From PNAI01 sp035574295 (GTDB lineage Bacteria; Pseudomonadota; Alphaproteobacteria; Rhizobiales; Xanthobacteraceae), in contig DATLYX010000110.1 in NCBI GenBank assembly GCA_035574295.1, positions 1 to 12,964 on the forward strand: DNA of 12,964 nucleotides, in the 5' to 3' direction. The position numbers and the translations under genes were made by a program. The notes under the pieces are model-generated. The model had not been told where the DNA came from and ran no database searches. It saw nothing but the letters and a program-made list of their open reading frames with translations. Below, one piece after another: positions 1 through 7,001 of the stretch; position 1 is the first letter of the stretch, and every line of letters begins with the position of its first letter.

Positions 1-1
1 G

Positions 2-2176
2 GTGTTCGACATGTCCGCCGGCGCCGAGCGCATCTGGCGCGCCTCCGGCGAGGCGATTCTCGCCGCCACGCTGCTCGTGTTCCTGTTCGCCTATCTCAAT
101 CTTGCGCGCTGGCACGTGCGCTACATGCACGTGACGCTCGCTTGGCTTGCGGTGCTGGCCGCGCTGGTGGCGCTGGCGCTGTTTGATCCTGCCGTGGCCT
201 CCGGCATTGCGCGTCTGTCGCTCGCCGGCGTGGCCTTCGTTGGATTCGGGCTCGTCATCTATCTTTCCACCCACGGTTTCGATCGCGCCGTGCTGCTGAT
301 TCCGACCTGGTTCCTGCTGGTCGCCTGGACGGTCGCCGCCGGCATGACCGTGCTCGGCATCATCACCAACGATATTGTCGGCCCGGCGCTGCTGGGCGGC
401 TTGGTGCTGATCGTGATGCTGATCGGCTTCACCGTGATGCAGCATGCCTTCGCCGGCGGCATCACCCACGGCATCGTCTCCGACGTGGAGCGTCGCGCGC
501 TCGCGCTCACCGGCGCCGGCGACATGATTTGGGACTGGGATGTGACCGCCGACCGGGTCTTCACCAGCCCGGAGACCGAGCACCTGTTAGGGCTGAAACG
601 CGGCGCGCTCGAGGGCCCGGCCTCGCGCTGGCTTGAGGTGCTGCACCCGCTCGACCGCGACCGCTTCCGCGCTTCGCTCGACGGCGTGCTGGAGCAGCGC
701 CGCGGCCGTCTGGTGCAGGACTTCCGCCTGCGCACCGTGGACGGCAACTACGTCTGGCTGTCGCTGAAGGCGCGGCCGCTGGTCGGCTCCGACGGCGAGG
801 TGGTGCGTCTGGTCGGCACCCTCACCGACGTGACCGAGTTCAAGACCGCCGAGGAACGGCTCCTGCACGATGCCGTCCACGACAACCTGACCGGCCTGCC
901 CAATCGCCAGTTGTTCCTCGACCGCCTCGAGGCGGTGCTCGGCATCGCCCGTTCCGATGCCTCCATTCGTCCGACTGTCATGGTCATCGACCTCGACCGC
1001 TTCAAGCAGGTCAACGATTCGGTGGGCGTTGCGGTCGGCGACTCGATCCTGCTCACGCTGGCCCGCCGCCTTGGGCGGCTGCTCAAGCCGCAGGATACGC
1101 TGGCGCGACTGACCGGCGACCAGTTCGGTCTGCTGCTGGTATCGGAGAAGGATCCCGGCCGTATCATCGAATTCGCCGAGAACATCCGTCGCACCTTGCG
1201 CGCGCCGATCACCTTCAACGACCGCGAAATCTTCCTCACCGGCTCGATCGGCTTTGCCCTTTCCGACGGCCAGACGCATCGCACCGACGAATTGCTGAAA
1301 GACGCCGAGCTCGCCATGTATCACGCCAAGCGCATTGGCGGCGATTGCATCGAGGTGTTCAAGCCCGCTATGCGCGCACGCAAGACTGATCGGCTGGCGC
1401 TCGAATCCGAATTGCGCCGTGCGCTCGAACGCGAGGAGATCACCATCCTCTACCAGCCCATCGTGCGGCTGGAGGACCGCGCCATCGCCGGCTTCGAGGC
1501 GCTCGCGCGCTGGGACCACCCCAAGATGGGCCGCATGTCACCCTCCGAATTCATCAACATCGCCGAGGAGATCGGGCTCATCGTCGACCTCGGCCTGTTC
1601 GTGCTGGAGCGCGCCGCGCGCCAGCTCGCCACCTGGCAGCGCGGCGTGCGCGCCCGCGATCCGATCTTTGTCAGCGTCAACGTCTCATCGCGCCAGCTCT
1701 TGCGCCACGACCTGATCCACGATCTGCGCACCGTGCTTTCGCGCACCGGCCTCGTGCGCGGCTCGCTCAAGCTGGAGCTGACCGAGTCGCTGGTGATGGA
1801 AAATCCGGAGCACGCCGCCCAACTGCTCACCCGCATCCGCGAGCTGGGCGCCGGCCTCGCGCTCGACGATTTCGGCACCGGCCATTCCTCGCTCGCCTAT
1901 CTGCAGCAGCTTCCCTTCGACACCATCAAGATCGACCAGTCGTTCGTGCGCATGACCGCCAAGGGCACGCGGCCGGTCATCCTGCGTTCGATCATTTCGC
2001 TCGCCCACGACCTCGGCATGGACGTGGTCGCGGAAGGGGCCGAAACCGACTCGGATGCAGTGGAGCTGTATCAGCTCGGTTGCGAGTATGCGCAAGGTTT
2101 TGCCTTCGGCGAGCCGATGACCGCGGAAGCCGCCAACGAGCTCCTGCTCAACAGTCAGCTCGAACCCGCGCGGTGA
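2..2176 (+). CDS. Membrane-bound PAS-GGDEF-EAL cyclic-di-GMP phosphodiesterase (5'-partial)
   Basis: This is the C-terminal 724 residues of a multidomain c-di-GMP turnover enzyme. Residues about 15-147 hold roughly five hydrophobic segments resembling the 7TMR-DISM membrane region. A PAS domain follows at about 165-285 (MIWDWD at 175-180), then GGDEF at about 290-455 and EAL at about 470-715. The cyclase signature is degenerate: TGDQF at 371-375 replaces GGDEF, and the inhibitory RxxD site reads KPQD (362-365). The EAL domain keeps its catalytic set: EAL 499-501, SVNVSS, ELTES, DDFGTG from 622, KIDQSFV and AEGAET. I infer a phosphodiesterase that breaks down c-di-GMP, with the GGDEF domain at most binding GTP. 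The reading frame is open to base 2, and the usual periplasmic sensor domain is missing, so the true start almost certainly lies upstream. The GTG at base 2 should not be taken as the start. Confidence 0.93.
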   Translation: MFDMSAGAERIWRASGEAILAATLLVFLFAYLNLARWHVRYMHVTLAWLAVLAALVALALFDPAVASGIARLSLAGVAFVGFGLVIYLSTHGFDRAVLLIPTWFLLVAWTVAAGMTVLGIITNDIVGPALLGGLVLIVMLIGFTVMQHAFAGGITHGIVSDVERRALALTGAGDMIWDWDVTADRVFTSPETEHLLGLKRGALEGPASRWLEVLHPLDRDRFRASLDGVLEQRRGRLVQDFRLRTVDGNYVWLSLKARPLVGSDGEVVRLVGTLTDVTEFKTAEERLLHDAVHDNLTGLPNRQLFLDRLEAVLGIARSDASIRPTVMVIDLDRFKQVNDSVGVAVGDSILLTLARRLGRLLKPQDTLARLTGDQFGLLLVSEKDPGRIIEFAENIRRTLRAPITFNDREIFLTGSIGFALSDGQTHRTDELLKDAELAMYHAKRIGGDCIEVFKPAMRARKTDRLALESELRRALEREEITILYQPIVRLEDRAIAGFEALARWDHPKMGRMSPSEFINIAEEIGLIVDLGLFVLERAARQLATWQRGVRARDPIFVSVNVSSRQLLRHDLIHDLRTVLSRTGLVRGSLKLELTESLVMENPEHAAQLLTRIRELGAGLALDDFGTGHSSLAYLQQLPFDTIKIDQSFVRMTAKGTRPVILRSIISLAHDLGMDVVAEGAETDSDAVELYQLGCEYAQGFAFGEPMTAEAANELLLNSQLEPAR

Positions 2177-2398
2177 ATCGCCCAAGCTCAATCGACCCAT
2201 TCTCTCGGCCGCAGTAAGCGAACATCGGGGGCCTCGATCCCGGAGCGCTTCCATCCGCGCTCGAATGCTTCTAGCATTCCGCGTAAGCCCGGGGGTTTTC
2301 GAGCAGCCCGGGCCAAAGAGAACGCCGGCAACGGCGCCCTTGGCGAAAAAATCGCGCAGGGCGGACACGCAACTGTCGGCGCTCAGGGAGGAATTGCC
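2177..2398. other. Intergenic region with two weak hairpins
   Basis: A 222-bp gap separates the EAL gene from the DUF1080 gene. It contains a 6-bp hairpin (GAATGC 2263-2268 / GCATTC 2274-2279) and a 7-bp GC-rich pairing (GCCCGGG 2287-2293 / CCCGGGC 2307-2313). Neither is followed by a T-run, so terminator function is only possible. A strong Shine-Dalgarno (GGGAGG, 2386-2391) ends the gap. I see no convincing small gene or clear promoter. Confidence 0.4.
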
Positions 2399-3019
2399 AT
2401 GTCGATTGCATTGAAACGCGCATTTGCCCTTGCGATGGGGCTTGCCATTGCAACTCTTGCCGCCATTGAGCTTACGCCTCAGGCCTCAAGCCAGAGCGGT
2501 CCCGGCTGGATCTCGCTGTTCGACGGCAAGACCATCGGCAACGAATGGGACCGCGTCGGCGAGACCAACTGGCGGGTCGAGGACGGCGCCATCGTCGCCG
2601 ACAAGCGAACGAGCCAGACGCCCGCGCATCTGGTCACCAAGGCCAAATACAAGGATTTCCAGATGTACGTCGAGTTCTGGGCGAGCGACGATGCCAACAG
2701 CGGCATTTTCCTCCGCTGCCAGGATCCCCAGAAGATCACCGACCGCTCCTGCTACGAAGTAAATATTTTCGACCGGCGTAAAGACCCGACTTACGGCACC
2801 GGCGCGATCGTGCATTTCGTCGAAGTGAATCCGATGCCCAAGGCCGGGGGCAAATGGAACACTTTTGAGATCACCGCCAAGGGTCGACAGATCACCGTGA
2901 TTCTCAACGGCAAGAAGACCGCTGAGCTGCACAACGGACTGTTCGTCGAGGGACCGATCACGCTGCAGCACGGCGAAGGCGTTATCAAGTTCCGCAAGGT
3001 GGCGATACGGCCGCTGTAG
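2399..3019 (+). CDS. Secreted DUF1080 / 3-keto-disaccharide hydrolase-domain protein
   Basis: A 206-residue exported protein. Residues 1 to about 32 form a signal peptide: basic MSIALKRA, then a hydrophobic stretch and a small-residue region near QASSQS. Residues 35-206 match the DUF1080 (PF06439) fold, with the typical opening GWISLFDGKTIGNEW (36-50), NWRVEDGAIVAD, a central DDANSGIFLRC segment and a closing GPITLQ...GVIKFRKVAIRPL pattern. The family is concanavalin-like and includes 3-keto-disaccharide hydrolases, but many single-domain members have no known substrate. The length is that of one domain with nothing fused. The start is well supported by GGGAGG seven bases upstream. The gene stands alone, convergent with yqgE, and no sugar oxidoreductase or transporter is adjacent, so the substrate cannot be inferred. 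It could equally be a non-enzymatic glycan-binding protein. Confidence 0.85.
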   Translation: MSIALKRAFALAMGLAIATLAAIELTPQASSQSGPGWISLFDGKTIGNEWDRVGETNWRVEDGAIVADKRTSQTPAHLVTKAKYKDFQMYVEFWASDDANSGIFLRCQDPQKITDRSCYEVNIFDRRKDPTYGTGAIVHFVEVNPMPKAGGKWNTFEITAKGRQITVILNGKKTAELHNGLFVEGPITLQHGEGVIKFRKVAIRPL

Positions 3020-3028
3020 CCGCGGCCG
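3008..3028 (+). terminator. GC hairpin overlapping the DUF1080 stop codon
   Basis: CGGCCGC (3008-3014) pairs with GCGGCCG (3022-3028) across a 7-nt loop that contains the TAG stop (3017-3019). There is no downstream T-run. It may act with the stronger hairpin at 3072-3102, or protect the transcript 3' end. Confidence 0.3.
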
Positions 3029-3071
3029 GTCCGGCAGGAATAGGCGAACGAGGCGCCGCGCAAGGCAATGC

Positions 3072-3102
3072 GCATCGCGCGGCGTCTGTAGCCGCGCGAT
3101 GC
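3072..3102. terminator. Perfect 12-bp hairpin between convergent genes (probable bidirectional terminator)
   Basis: GCATCGCGCGGC (3072-3083) and GCCGCGCGATGC (3091-3102) are exact reverse complements around a 7-nt loop. The structure sits in the 118-bp gap where the DUF1080 gene (+) and yqgE (-) converge, which is the expected place for a two-way terminator. A T-run is lacking on either side, so intrinsic termination would be inefficient unless aided. A role as a transcript-end stabiliser is also possible. Confidence 0.55.
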
Positions 3103-3137
3103 AACCAGTAACGAGTCGTTCGGGTAAATTTCGCCAG

Positions 3138-3755
3138 CTATGCGTGGCCGGCGTCGCTCGACAGCCGTCCCGGCTCGATGCCGATCTTGCGTAGCGCGCG
3201 GGTGTATTTTGTCTCGATGTCCGGACCGAAGATCAGGTCCGGGTCAGGCGGGCAATGCAGCCACCCATTGTGCTGGATTTCCGCCTCGAGCTGGCCTGGC
3301 GCCCATCCGGCATAGCCGAGCGCCAGCACTGCGCTCTGCGGACCCGTGCCGCGCGCGATCGCCTTCAGAATGTCGAGCGTGGCGGTGAGGCAGATATCGT
3401 CCTTGATCGGCAGGGTGGAATTCTCGATTACGAAATCCCCCGAGTGCAGGACAAACCCGCGCCCGGTCTCCACCGGACCGCCGCGCAGCACGGTCACCGC
3501 GCCGGCCCGCGGCGGAAGCTGGATCAGCTCCGAGGCTGGGATCACGTTGAGCTGCACCAGGAGGTCCGGGAACTTGATGTGCAGGGCGGGCTGGTTGACC
3601 ACGATCCCCATCGCCCCTTCCGGGGAATGCGCGCACATATAGATGACGCTGCGCGCGAACCGCTCGTCCATCATGGCCGGCGACGCGATCAGCATCTGGC
3701 CCTCGAGGTAACCCCGATTAGGGCTATTTTCCAAAGACTTGCGTGCGAGCTTCAT
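3138..3755 (-). CDS. YqgE/AlgH family protein (DUF179)
   Basis: A 205-residue cytosolic protein of the YqgE/AlgH family, widespread in proteobacteria but without a settled biochemical role; AlgH was first linked to alginate regulation in Pseudomonas. Family hallmarks are the opening GYLEGQMLIASPAM (15-28), FARSVIYMCAHSPEGAMGIVVNQP (33-56), LRGGPVETGRGFVLH (90-104), the LALGYAGWAPGQLEAEI block (144-160) and NGWLHCPPDPDLIF (163-176). The frame can be extended to a TTG at 3797, giving 219 residues. The ATG at 3755 gives the normal family length and places the conserved GYLEGQM block close to the N-terminus, so it is preferred. No good Shine-Dalgarno precedes it; instead there is a short tandem repeat. 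The gene is divergent from the DsbD-N gene and convergent with the DUF1080 gene. Confidence 0.92.
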   Translation of the reverse strand: MKLARKSLENSPNRGYLEGQMLIASPAMMDERFARSVIYMCAHSPEGAMGIVVNQPALHIKFPDLLVQLNVIPASELIQLPPRAGAVTVLRGGPVETGRGFVLHSGDFVIENSTLPIKDDICLTATLDILKAIARGTGPQSAVLALGYAGWAPGQLEAEIQHNGWLHCPPDPDLIFGPDIETKYTRALRKIGIEPGRLSSDAGHA

Positions 3756-3765
3756 GATTCGAAGG

Positions 3766-3782
3766 TTACCGCGATTACCGCG
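3766..3782. repeat. Nine-base tandem repeat in the yqgE leader
   Basis: TTACCGCG occurs at 3766-3773 and 3775-3782, a 9-base period. Read toward yqgE this is CGCGGTAA twice, ending 11 bases before the chosen ATG, where a ribosome-binding site would be expected. It could be an operator, a stand-in for the Shine-Dalgarno, or (if the TTG at 3797 is used) codons for RGNRGN. Confidence 0.4.
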
Positions 3783-3820
3783 GGTTGGGAATGCCAAAGT
3801 TAACGCGCATCAAGACATCG

Positions 3821-3847
3821 TTCACGAGCATTTCAATAGGATATGAT
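3821..3847 (+). promoter_or_regulatory. Candidate promoter of the DsbD-N gene
   Basis: A good -10 like hexamer, TATGAT (3842-3847), lies in the AT-richest part of the divergent spacer, with a poor -35 match TTCACG (3821-3826) at 15-bp spacing. The start codon is only 15 bases past the -10, implying a very short leader. This rests on consensus matching only. Confidence 0.3.
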
Positions 3848-3862
3848 AGGTGATTCAGGTAC

Positions 3863-4729
3863 ATGCCACCCATGCACCAGGGACAGGGGATTCGGTGGTT
3901 TTCGGCGTTTGTGGCCGCGGTGGGTGTAATCACGCTCGCGGCGGGGACTGCCGCGGCCGCCAGTTCCTCGCCTTGGGATGTTGACAGCCGCTCCGCAGTG
4001 CGCCTCGTCGCCGCGCGTCCGGTCGTGGAGTCAGGCGTCAAGTTCCTACGCGCCGGTTTGGAAATACGGCTGCAGCCCGGGTGGAAGACCTACTGGCGTT
4101 ATCCCGGCGACTCGGGCGTGCCACCTTCGTTCAATATCGGCGGCTCCGAAAACATCAAATCGATCACGGTGCTGTGGCCCGCCCCCGAGCGCTTTTCCGA
4201 CGGGATCGGTTATTCCATCGGCTACCGCAATGGCGTGCTGCTGCCGCTGCGTATCCTCCCGCGTGACGAACGCAAGCCGGTGATTCTGCGCCTGAAGCTC
4301 GATTATGGCGTTTGCGATACGCTGTGCGTTCCGGCCAAGGCCAACCTCGAGCTGCAACTGAGCGACGGAGACGGCGCTTTTGAATCCATCGTTGCCGCGG
4401 CCGAGGCGCGGGTACCGAAGCCGGCCGCCGTCGGCTCCGGTCAATCGCTGGTGATTCGCTCCATCAATCGCCTTCTGGGCATGTTCGGCAATCGCCTTCT
4501 GGTTGATGTGGCCTCGGTGGCCCCCAACCGGGTGGATCTGTTCGCCGAGGGGCCCGAGAAATGGGCGCTGCCGCTGCCCAAGCCGCTTCCGGCACCGCAG
4601 GGCGGCCTGCGTCGTTTCGACCTGGAGCTCGACGGCGTGCCGCCCAACACCAGGATCGACGGCGCCACGCTGAAATTCACCGCCGTCGGCGGCAACCAGG
4701 CGATCGAGGTCGAATACCGGCTTGAGTAG
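3863..4729 (+). CDS. Exported DsbD N-terminal-domain protein (orphan protein-disulfide reductase domain)
   Basis: A 288-residue protein with a signal peptide or single anchor (hydrophobic about 12-33, ending GTAAAASSS) followed by a periplasmic domain resembling the DsbD/ScsB N-terminal domain (PF11412). Recognisable parts are the GLEIRLQPGWKTYWRYPGDSG block (65-85), PAPERFSDG (107-114), the GYRNGVLLPL strand and the redox motif YGVCDTLCVPA with Cys151 and Cys155. In full-length DsbD this domain passes electrons from the membrane domain to periplasmic thiols; here the eight-TM and thioredoxin parts are absent from the gene and from its neighbours. I infer a periplasmic thiol-disulfide exchange or binding role with an unknown electron donor. 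The ATG at 3863 is preferred to the in-frame ATG at 3872, though the Shine-Dalgarno is weak. The peroxiredoxin gene follows after 60 bp. Confidence 0.85.
   Translation: MPPMHQGQGIRWFSAFVAAVGVITLAAGTAAAASSSPWDVDSRSAVRLVAARPVVESGVKFLRAGLEIRLQPGWKTYWRYPGDSGVPPSFNIGGSENIKSITVLWPAPERFSDGIGYSIGYRNGVLLPLRILPRDERKPVILRLKLDYGVCDTLCVPAKANLELQLSDGDGAFESIVAAAEARVPKPAAVGSGQSLVIRSINRLLGMFGNRLLVDVASVAPNRVDLFAEGPEKWALPLPKPLPAPQGGLRRFDLELDGVPPNTRIDGATLKFTAVGGNQAIEVEYRLE
4465..4502 (+). repeat. In-frame 14-bp direct repeat inside the DsbD-N gene
   Basis: CAATCGCCTTCTGG occurs at 4465-4478 and again at 4489-4502, exactly 24 bases apart, so both copies encode NRLL in the same frame. A shorter copy of the first seven bases is at 4442-4448. 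It is likely coincidental or the result of a small duplication. Confidence 0.6.
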
Positions 4730-4735
4730 ATCGCT

Positions 4736-4756
4736 GGACGCGTTACCTTAGCGTCC
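4736..4756 (+). other. Weak hairpin between the DsbD-N and peroxiredoxin genes
   Basis: GGACGC (4736-4741) can pair with GCGTCC (4751-4756) over a 9-nt loop, directly after the stop codon at 4727-4729. With six base pairs and no T-run it is at best an attenuator, so read-through into the peroxiredoxin gene remains likely. Confidence 0.3.
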
Positions 4757-4789
4757 CACAAGCTTGCATAACCCACGCGAGAGGAACCC

Positions 4790-5272
4790 ATGCCGATCAA
4801 GGTAGGCGATCGCCTTCCCAATGCGACATTCATGGTGATGACGCCGGAAGGCCCCAAGCCCAGGACCACCGACGAGATTTTCAAGGGCAAGAAGGTCGTG
4901 CTGTTTGCGGTTCCCGGCGCCTTCACGCCCACCTGCCACAAAAACCATCTGCCGGGCTTTGTGAAGAACGCGAGCGCCATCAAGGCCAAGGGCGTTGACA
5001 CGATTGCGGTCACCGGCGTCAACGACGTGTTCGTCATGGACGCCTGGAAGAAGGCGTCGGGCGGCGACTCGATCGAATTTCTCGCCGACGGCAGCGCCAA
5101 GTTCGCAAGCGCGATCGGGCTGACCGCCGATCTCACCGAGCGCGGCCTCGGCATCCGTTCGCAGCGTTACGCGATGCTGGTCGAGGACGGCGTCGTCAAG
5201 ACGCTGAATATCGAGGATGCGCCCGGCAAGGCGGAGATTTCGAGCGCCGAGAACCTGCTGAAGTCGCTGTAA
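4790..5272 (+). CDS. Prx5-type peroxiredoxin, single cysteine
   Basis: A 160-residue cytosolic thiol peroxidase that reduces H2O2 and organic hydroperoxides. The start MPIKVGDRLPNATF is typical of the Prx5 (redoxin, PF08534) family. The active site PGAFTPTC carries the peroxidatic Cys49 with the Pro and Thr of the PxxxTxxC signature, and the conserved active-site Arg lies in GLGIRSQRYAML. The protein ends normally in SSAENLLKSL. No other cysteine is present, so there is no resolving cysteine: this is a one-Cys enzyme that should be recycled by an external thiol such as glutathione/glutaredoxin. No glutaredoxin domain is fused. A clear Shine-Dalgarno (GAGAGGAA) precedes the ATG. It lies 60 bp downstream of the DsbD-N gene and may be co-transcribed with it. 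Confidence 0.95.
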   Translation: MPIKVGDRLPNATFMVMTPEGPKPRTTDEIFKGKKVVLFAVPGAFTPTCHKNHLPGFVKNASAIKAKGVDTIAVTGVNDVFVMDAWKKASGGDSIEFLADGSAKFASAIGLTADLTERGLGIRSQRYAMLVEDGVVKTLNIEDAPGKAEISSAENLLKSL

Positions 5273-5335
5273 GACGGCGGCTGCGCGGCGAGCGTACAAC
5301 CATGGCCGACGCACAGCCATAGAGGGGAGGACTGC

Positions 5336-5554
5336 ATGAAGCACATGTTGCTTGTGCTGGCGCTGGTTTTCGCCATGTTGGCGGTTTCCGCGCCCGAGGC
5401 GTCCGCGTGGTTCTGCCGCGCCGAGAGCAGTTGGGGCAGTTGGGGGTGGGGTCGCAGCGCGAGCCTGCGCAACGCGCGCAGCCGCGCGCTGTGGGAGTGT
5501 GCGCGCCGCACGCCGCGCAACCGCGTCTGCTACATCGTCTACTGCCGTCGCTGA
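5336..5554 (+). CDS. Small secreted four-cysteine protein
   Basis: A 72-residue protein with a clear signal peptide (MKHMLLVLALVFAMLAVSAPEASA, 1-24), leaving a mature peptide of about 48 residues. The mature part begins WFCRAESS, contains a Trp/Gly/Ser stretch WGSWGWGRS (33-41), and carries Cys27, Cys55, Cys65 and Cys70, enough for two disulfides. It is strongly basic, with many Arg. The overall pattern (aromatic-Cys-x-A, then GWG, then an Ala/Arg helix ending AL..C and two C-terminal Cys) recalls small DUF4189-like exported proteins of Rhizobiales; I am not sure of the family. GGGGAGG (5324-5330) is a strong ribosome-binding site for this ATG. The gene overlaps the 3' end of rnhA by 16 bases. 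Its place after a DsbD-N protein and a peroxiredoxin makes a thiol-related role conceivable but unproven. Confidence 0.75.
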   Translation: MKHMLLVLALVFAMLAVSAPEASAWFCRAESSWGSWGWGRSASLRNARSRALWECARRTPRNRVCYIVYCRR

Positions 5555-6024
5555 CCCTCGCCTGCGCCGCCTTCGGCATCTCCCGCGCGCGCCTTCGCAA
5601 TGGCGGCGCGCGCGAGCTGATCGGCCCGTTCGTTCATGGCGTGGCCGACGTGCCCGCGCACCCAGCGCCAGTCCACCTCATGGCGTGCAAGCGCAGCGTC
5701 GAGCCGCTGCCACAGATCGGCGTTCTTCACCGGCTTGCGGTCGGCGGTGCGCCAGCCGTTGCGCTTCCACTGCTTGATCCAGGTGGAGATGCCTTTTTGC
5801 AGATACTCGCTGTCGGTGTGCAGCTCCACCTTGCACGGCTTCTTGAGCGCCTCCAGCGCCGCGATCGCCGCCATCAGCTCCATGCGGTTGTTGGTGGTGT
5901 GCGGCTCGCTGCCCGAGATTTCCTTCTCGTGGTCGCCGAAGGTGAGGATTGCGCCCCAGCCGCCCGGCCCGGGATTTCCCGAGCAGGCGCCGTCGGTATA
6001 GATGATGACCCGGCGTTCTCTCAC
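5539..6024 (-). CDS. rnhA: Ribonuclease HI
   Basis: A 161-residue RNase H1, the endonuclease that cuts the RNA strand of RNA:DNA hybrids such as R-loops and Okazaki primers, using two Mg ions. All catalytic residues are present: Asp11 in YTDGACSGNPGPGGWG, Glu49 in NNRMEL, Asp71 in HTDSEY, His125 in WVRGHVGH and Asp135 in NERAD, each one position later than in the E. coli enzyme. A basic substrate-handling segment lies at about 84-100. The last 20 or so residues (Gly/Ala/Gln/Arg-rich) go beyond the catalytic core and are probably disordered. The start is GTG, overlapping the thrB stop as GTGA, with GGAAAGG inside the thrB end as Shine-Dalgarno, so translation is coupled. The last 16 bases overlap the convergent small secreted gene. 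Confidence 0.97.
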   Translation of the reverse strand: MRERRVIIYTDGACSGNPGPGGWGAILTFGDHEKEISGSEPHTTNNRMELMAAIAALEALKKPCKVELHTDSEYLQKGISTWIKQWKRNGWRTADRKPVKNADLWQRLDAALARHEVDWRWVRGHVGHAMNERADQLARAAIAKARAGDAEGGAGEGQRRQ

Positions 6025-7001
6025 GCCGTTGACCTTTCCACCGCGAAGCCGTAGTCGCGCACGCTTCCCGCCTTCTGGTGGAACCGCAGCTTGCGCAGAT
6101 ATTCGATCGGATTTTTCGGCCGTACCAGCGCGCCCGGCGGCACCTCCAGCCAGTCCACCAGCCGCGTGAGCAGGAAACGTAAGGCTGCGCCGCGCGCCAG
6201 CGTCGGCATGGCCTCGAGTTCCGCCGTCGAAAGTTTACGCGTCTTGTCGTAGGCTTTCAGCAGCTCGCGTCCCTTGGTGACGTTGTAGGCGTGATCGGGC
6301 TCGAAGCACCAGGCATTGAGGCAGATCGCCACGTCATAGGCGAGCGTGTCGGTGCAGGCGAAATAGAAATCGATCAGCCCGGACAGTCTGGTGCCGAGGA
6401 AGAACACGTTGTCGGGAAACAGGTCTGCGTGAATCACGCCCTGCGGCAGACCCTGCGGCCAAACCTTTTCCAGGAACGCGATCTCCTTCTCGATGGTGGC
6501 GCGCATGTCGCGCTGCACGGTGTCGGCGCGGTCCGCCGCCTTCTGGAACAACGCCCGCCAGCCGGTCAGCGACAGCGCATTCTTGCGCTTGCGCGGGAAA
6601 TCCGCCCCCGCCAGATGCATTTGCGCCAGCGCCTCCCCCACCGCGGCGCAATGCCGCGGCTCCGGCCGGCGGATCCACATGCCGTCGAGGAAGGTGACGA
6701 TGGCGGTGGGCCGGCCGCACAGCTTGCCGAGCGTTTCGCCCTTGCGGTTCTTCACCGGCTGCGGGCAGTTGATGCCGCGCGCGTGCAGGTGCTCCATCAG
6801 CGCCAAGAAGAACGGCACGTCGCCGGCCGCCACCCGCTTCTCGTACAGCGTCAGGATGAAATGCCCGCGGCTGGTATGCAGGAGGAAATTGGAATTTTCC
6901 ACGCCCTCGGCGATGCCCTTGTAGGCCAGAAGCTCGCCCAGGTCGTATTCGGAAAGGAACGCGGTCAGCTCTTCGGCGGAAACATCGGTGTAAACGGCCA
7001 T
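6021..7001 (-). CDS. thrB: Homoserine kinase, APH-fold type (ThrB)
   Basis: A 326-residue kinase of the aminoglycoside-phosphotransferase (choline kinase-like) fold, the form of homoserine kinase used by many alphaproteobacteria instead of the GHMP-type ThrB of E. coli. It phosphorylates homoserine with ATP in threonine synthesis. Diagnostic features are the start MAVYTDVSAEEL, GIAEGVENSNFLL (29-41), HFILTLYEKRV (47-57), the catalytic loop GVIHADLFPDNVFF with His191, Asp193 and Asn198, and the metal-binding Asp211 in LIDFYF. The length is normal. No evident Shine-Dalgarno precedes the ATG, only GTTATAGGCGC. It lies 171 bp downstream of ispH in the same direction and overlaps rnhA by 4 nt. Confidence 0.96.
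   Translation of the reverse strand: MAVYTDVSAEELTAFLSEYDLGELLAYKGIAEGVENSNFLLHTSRGHFILTLYEKRVAAGDVPFFLALMEHLHARGINCPQPVKNRKGETLGKLCGRPTAIVTFLDGMWIRRPEPRHCAAVGEALAQMHLAGADFPRKRKNALSLTGWRALFQKAADRADTVQRDMRATIEKEIAFLEKVWPQGLPQGVIHADLFPDNVFFLGTRLSGLIDFYFACTDTLAYDVAICLNAWCFEPDHAYNVTKGRELLKAYDKTRKLSTAELEAMPTLARGAALRFLLTRLVDWLEVPPGALVRPKNPIEYLRKLRFHQKAGSVRDYGFAVERSTA

Noticed and set aside
587..1519. Long open frame antisense to the EAL gene
   Set aside because: It lies opposite a gene with complete PAS/GGDEF/EAL motifs, shows no domain pattern of its own, and such frames are expected in high-GC codon usage.
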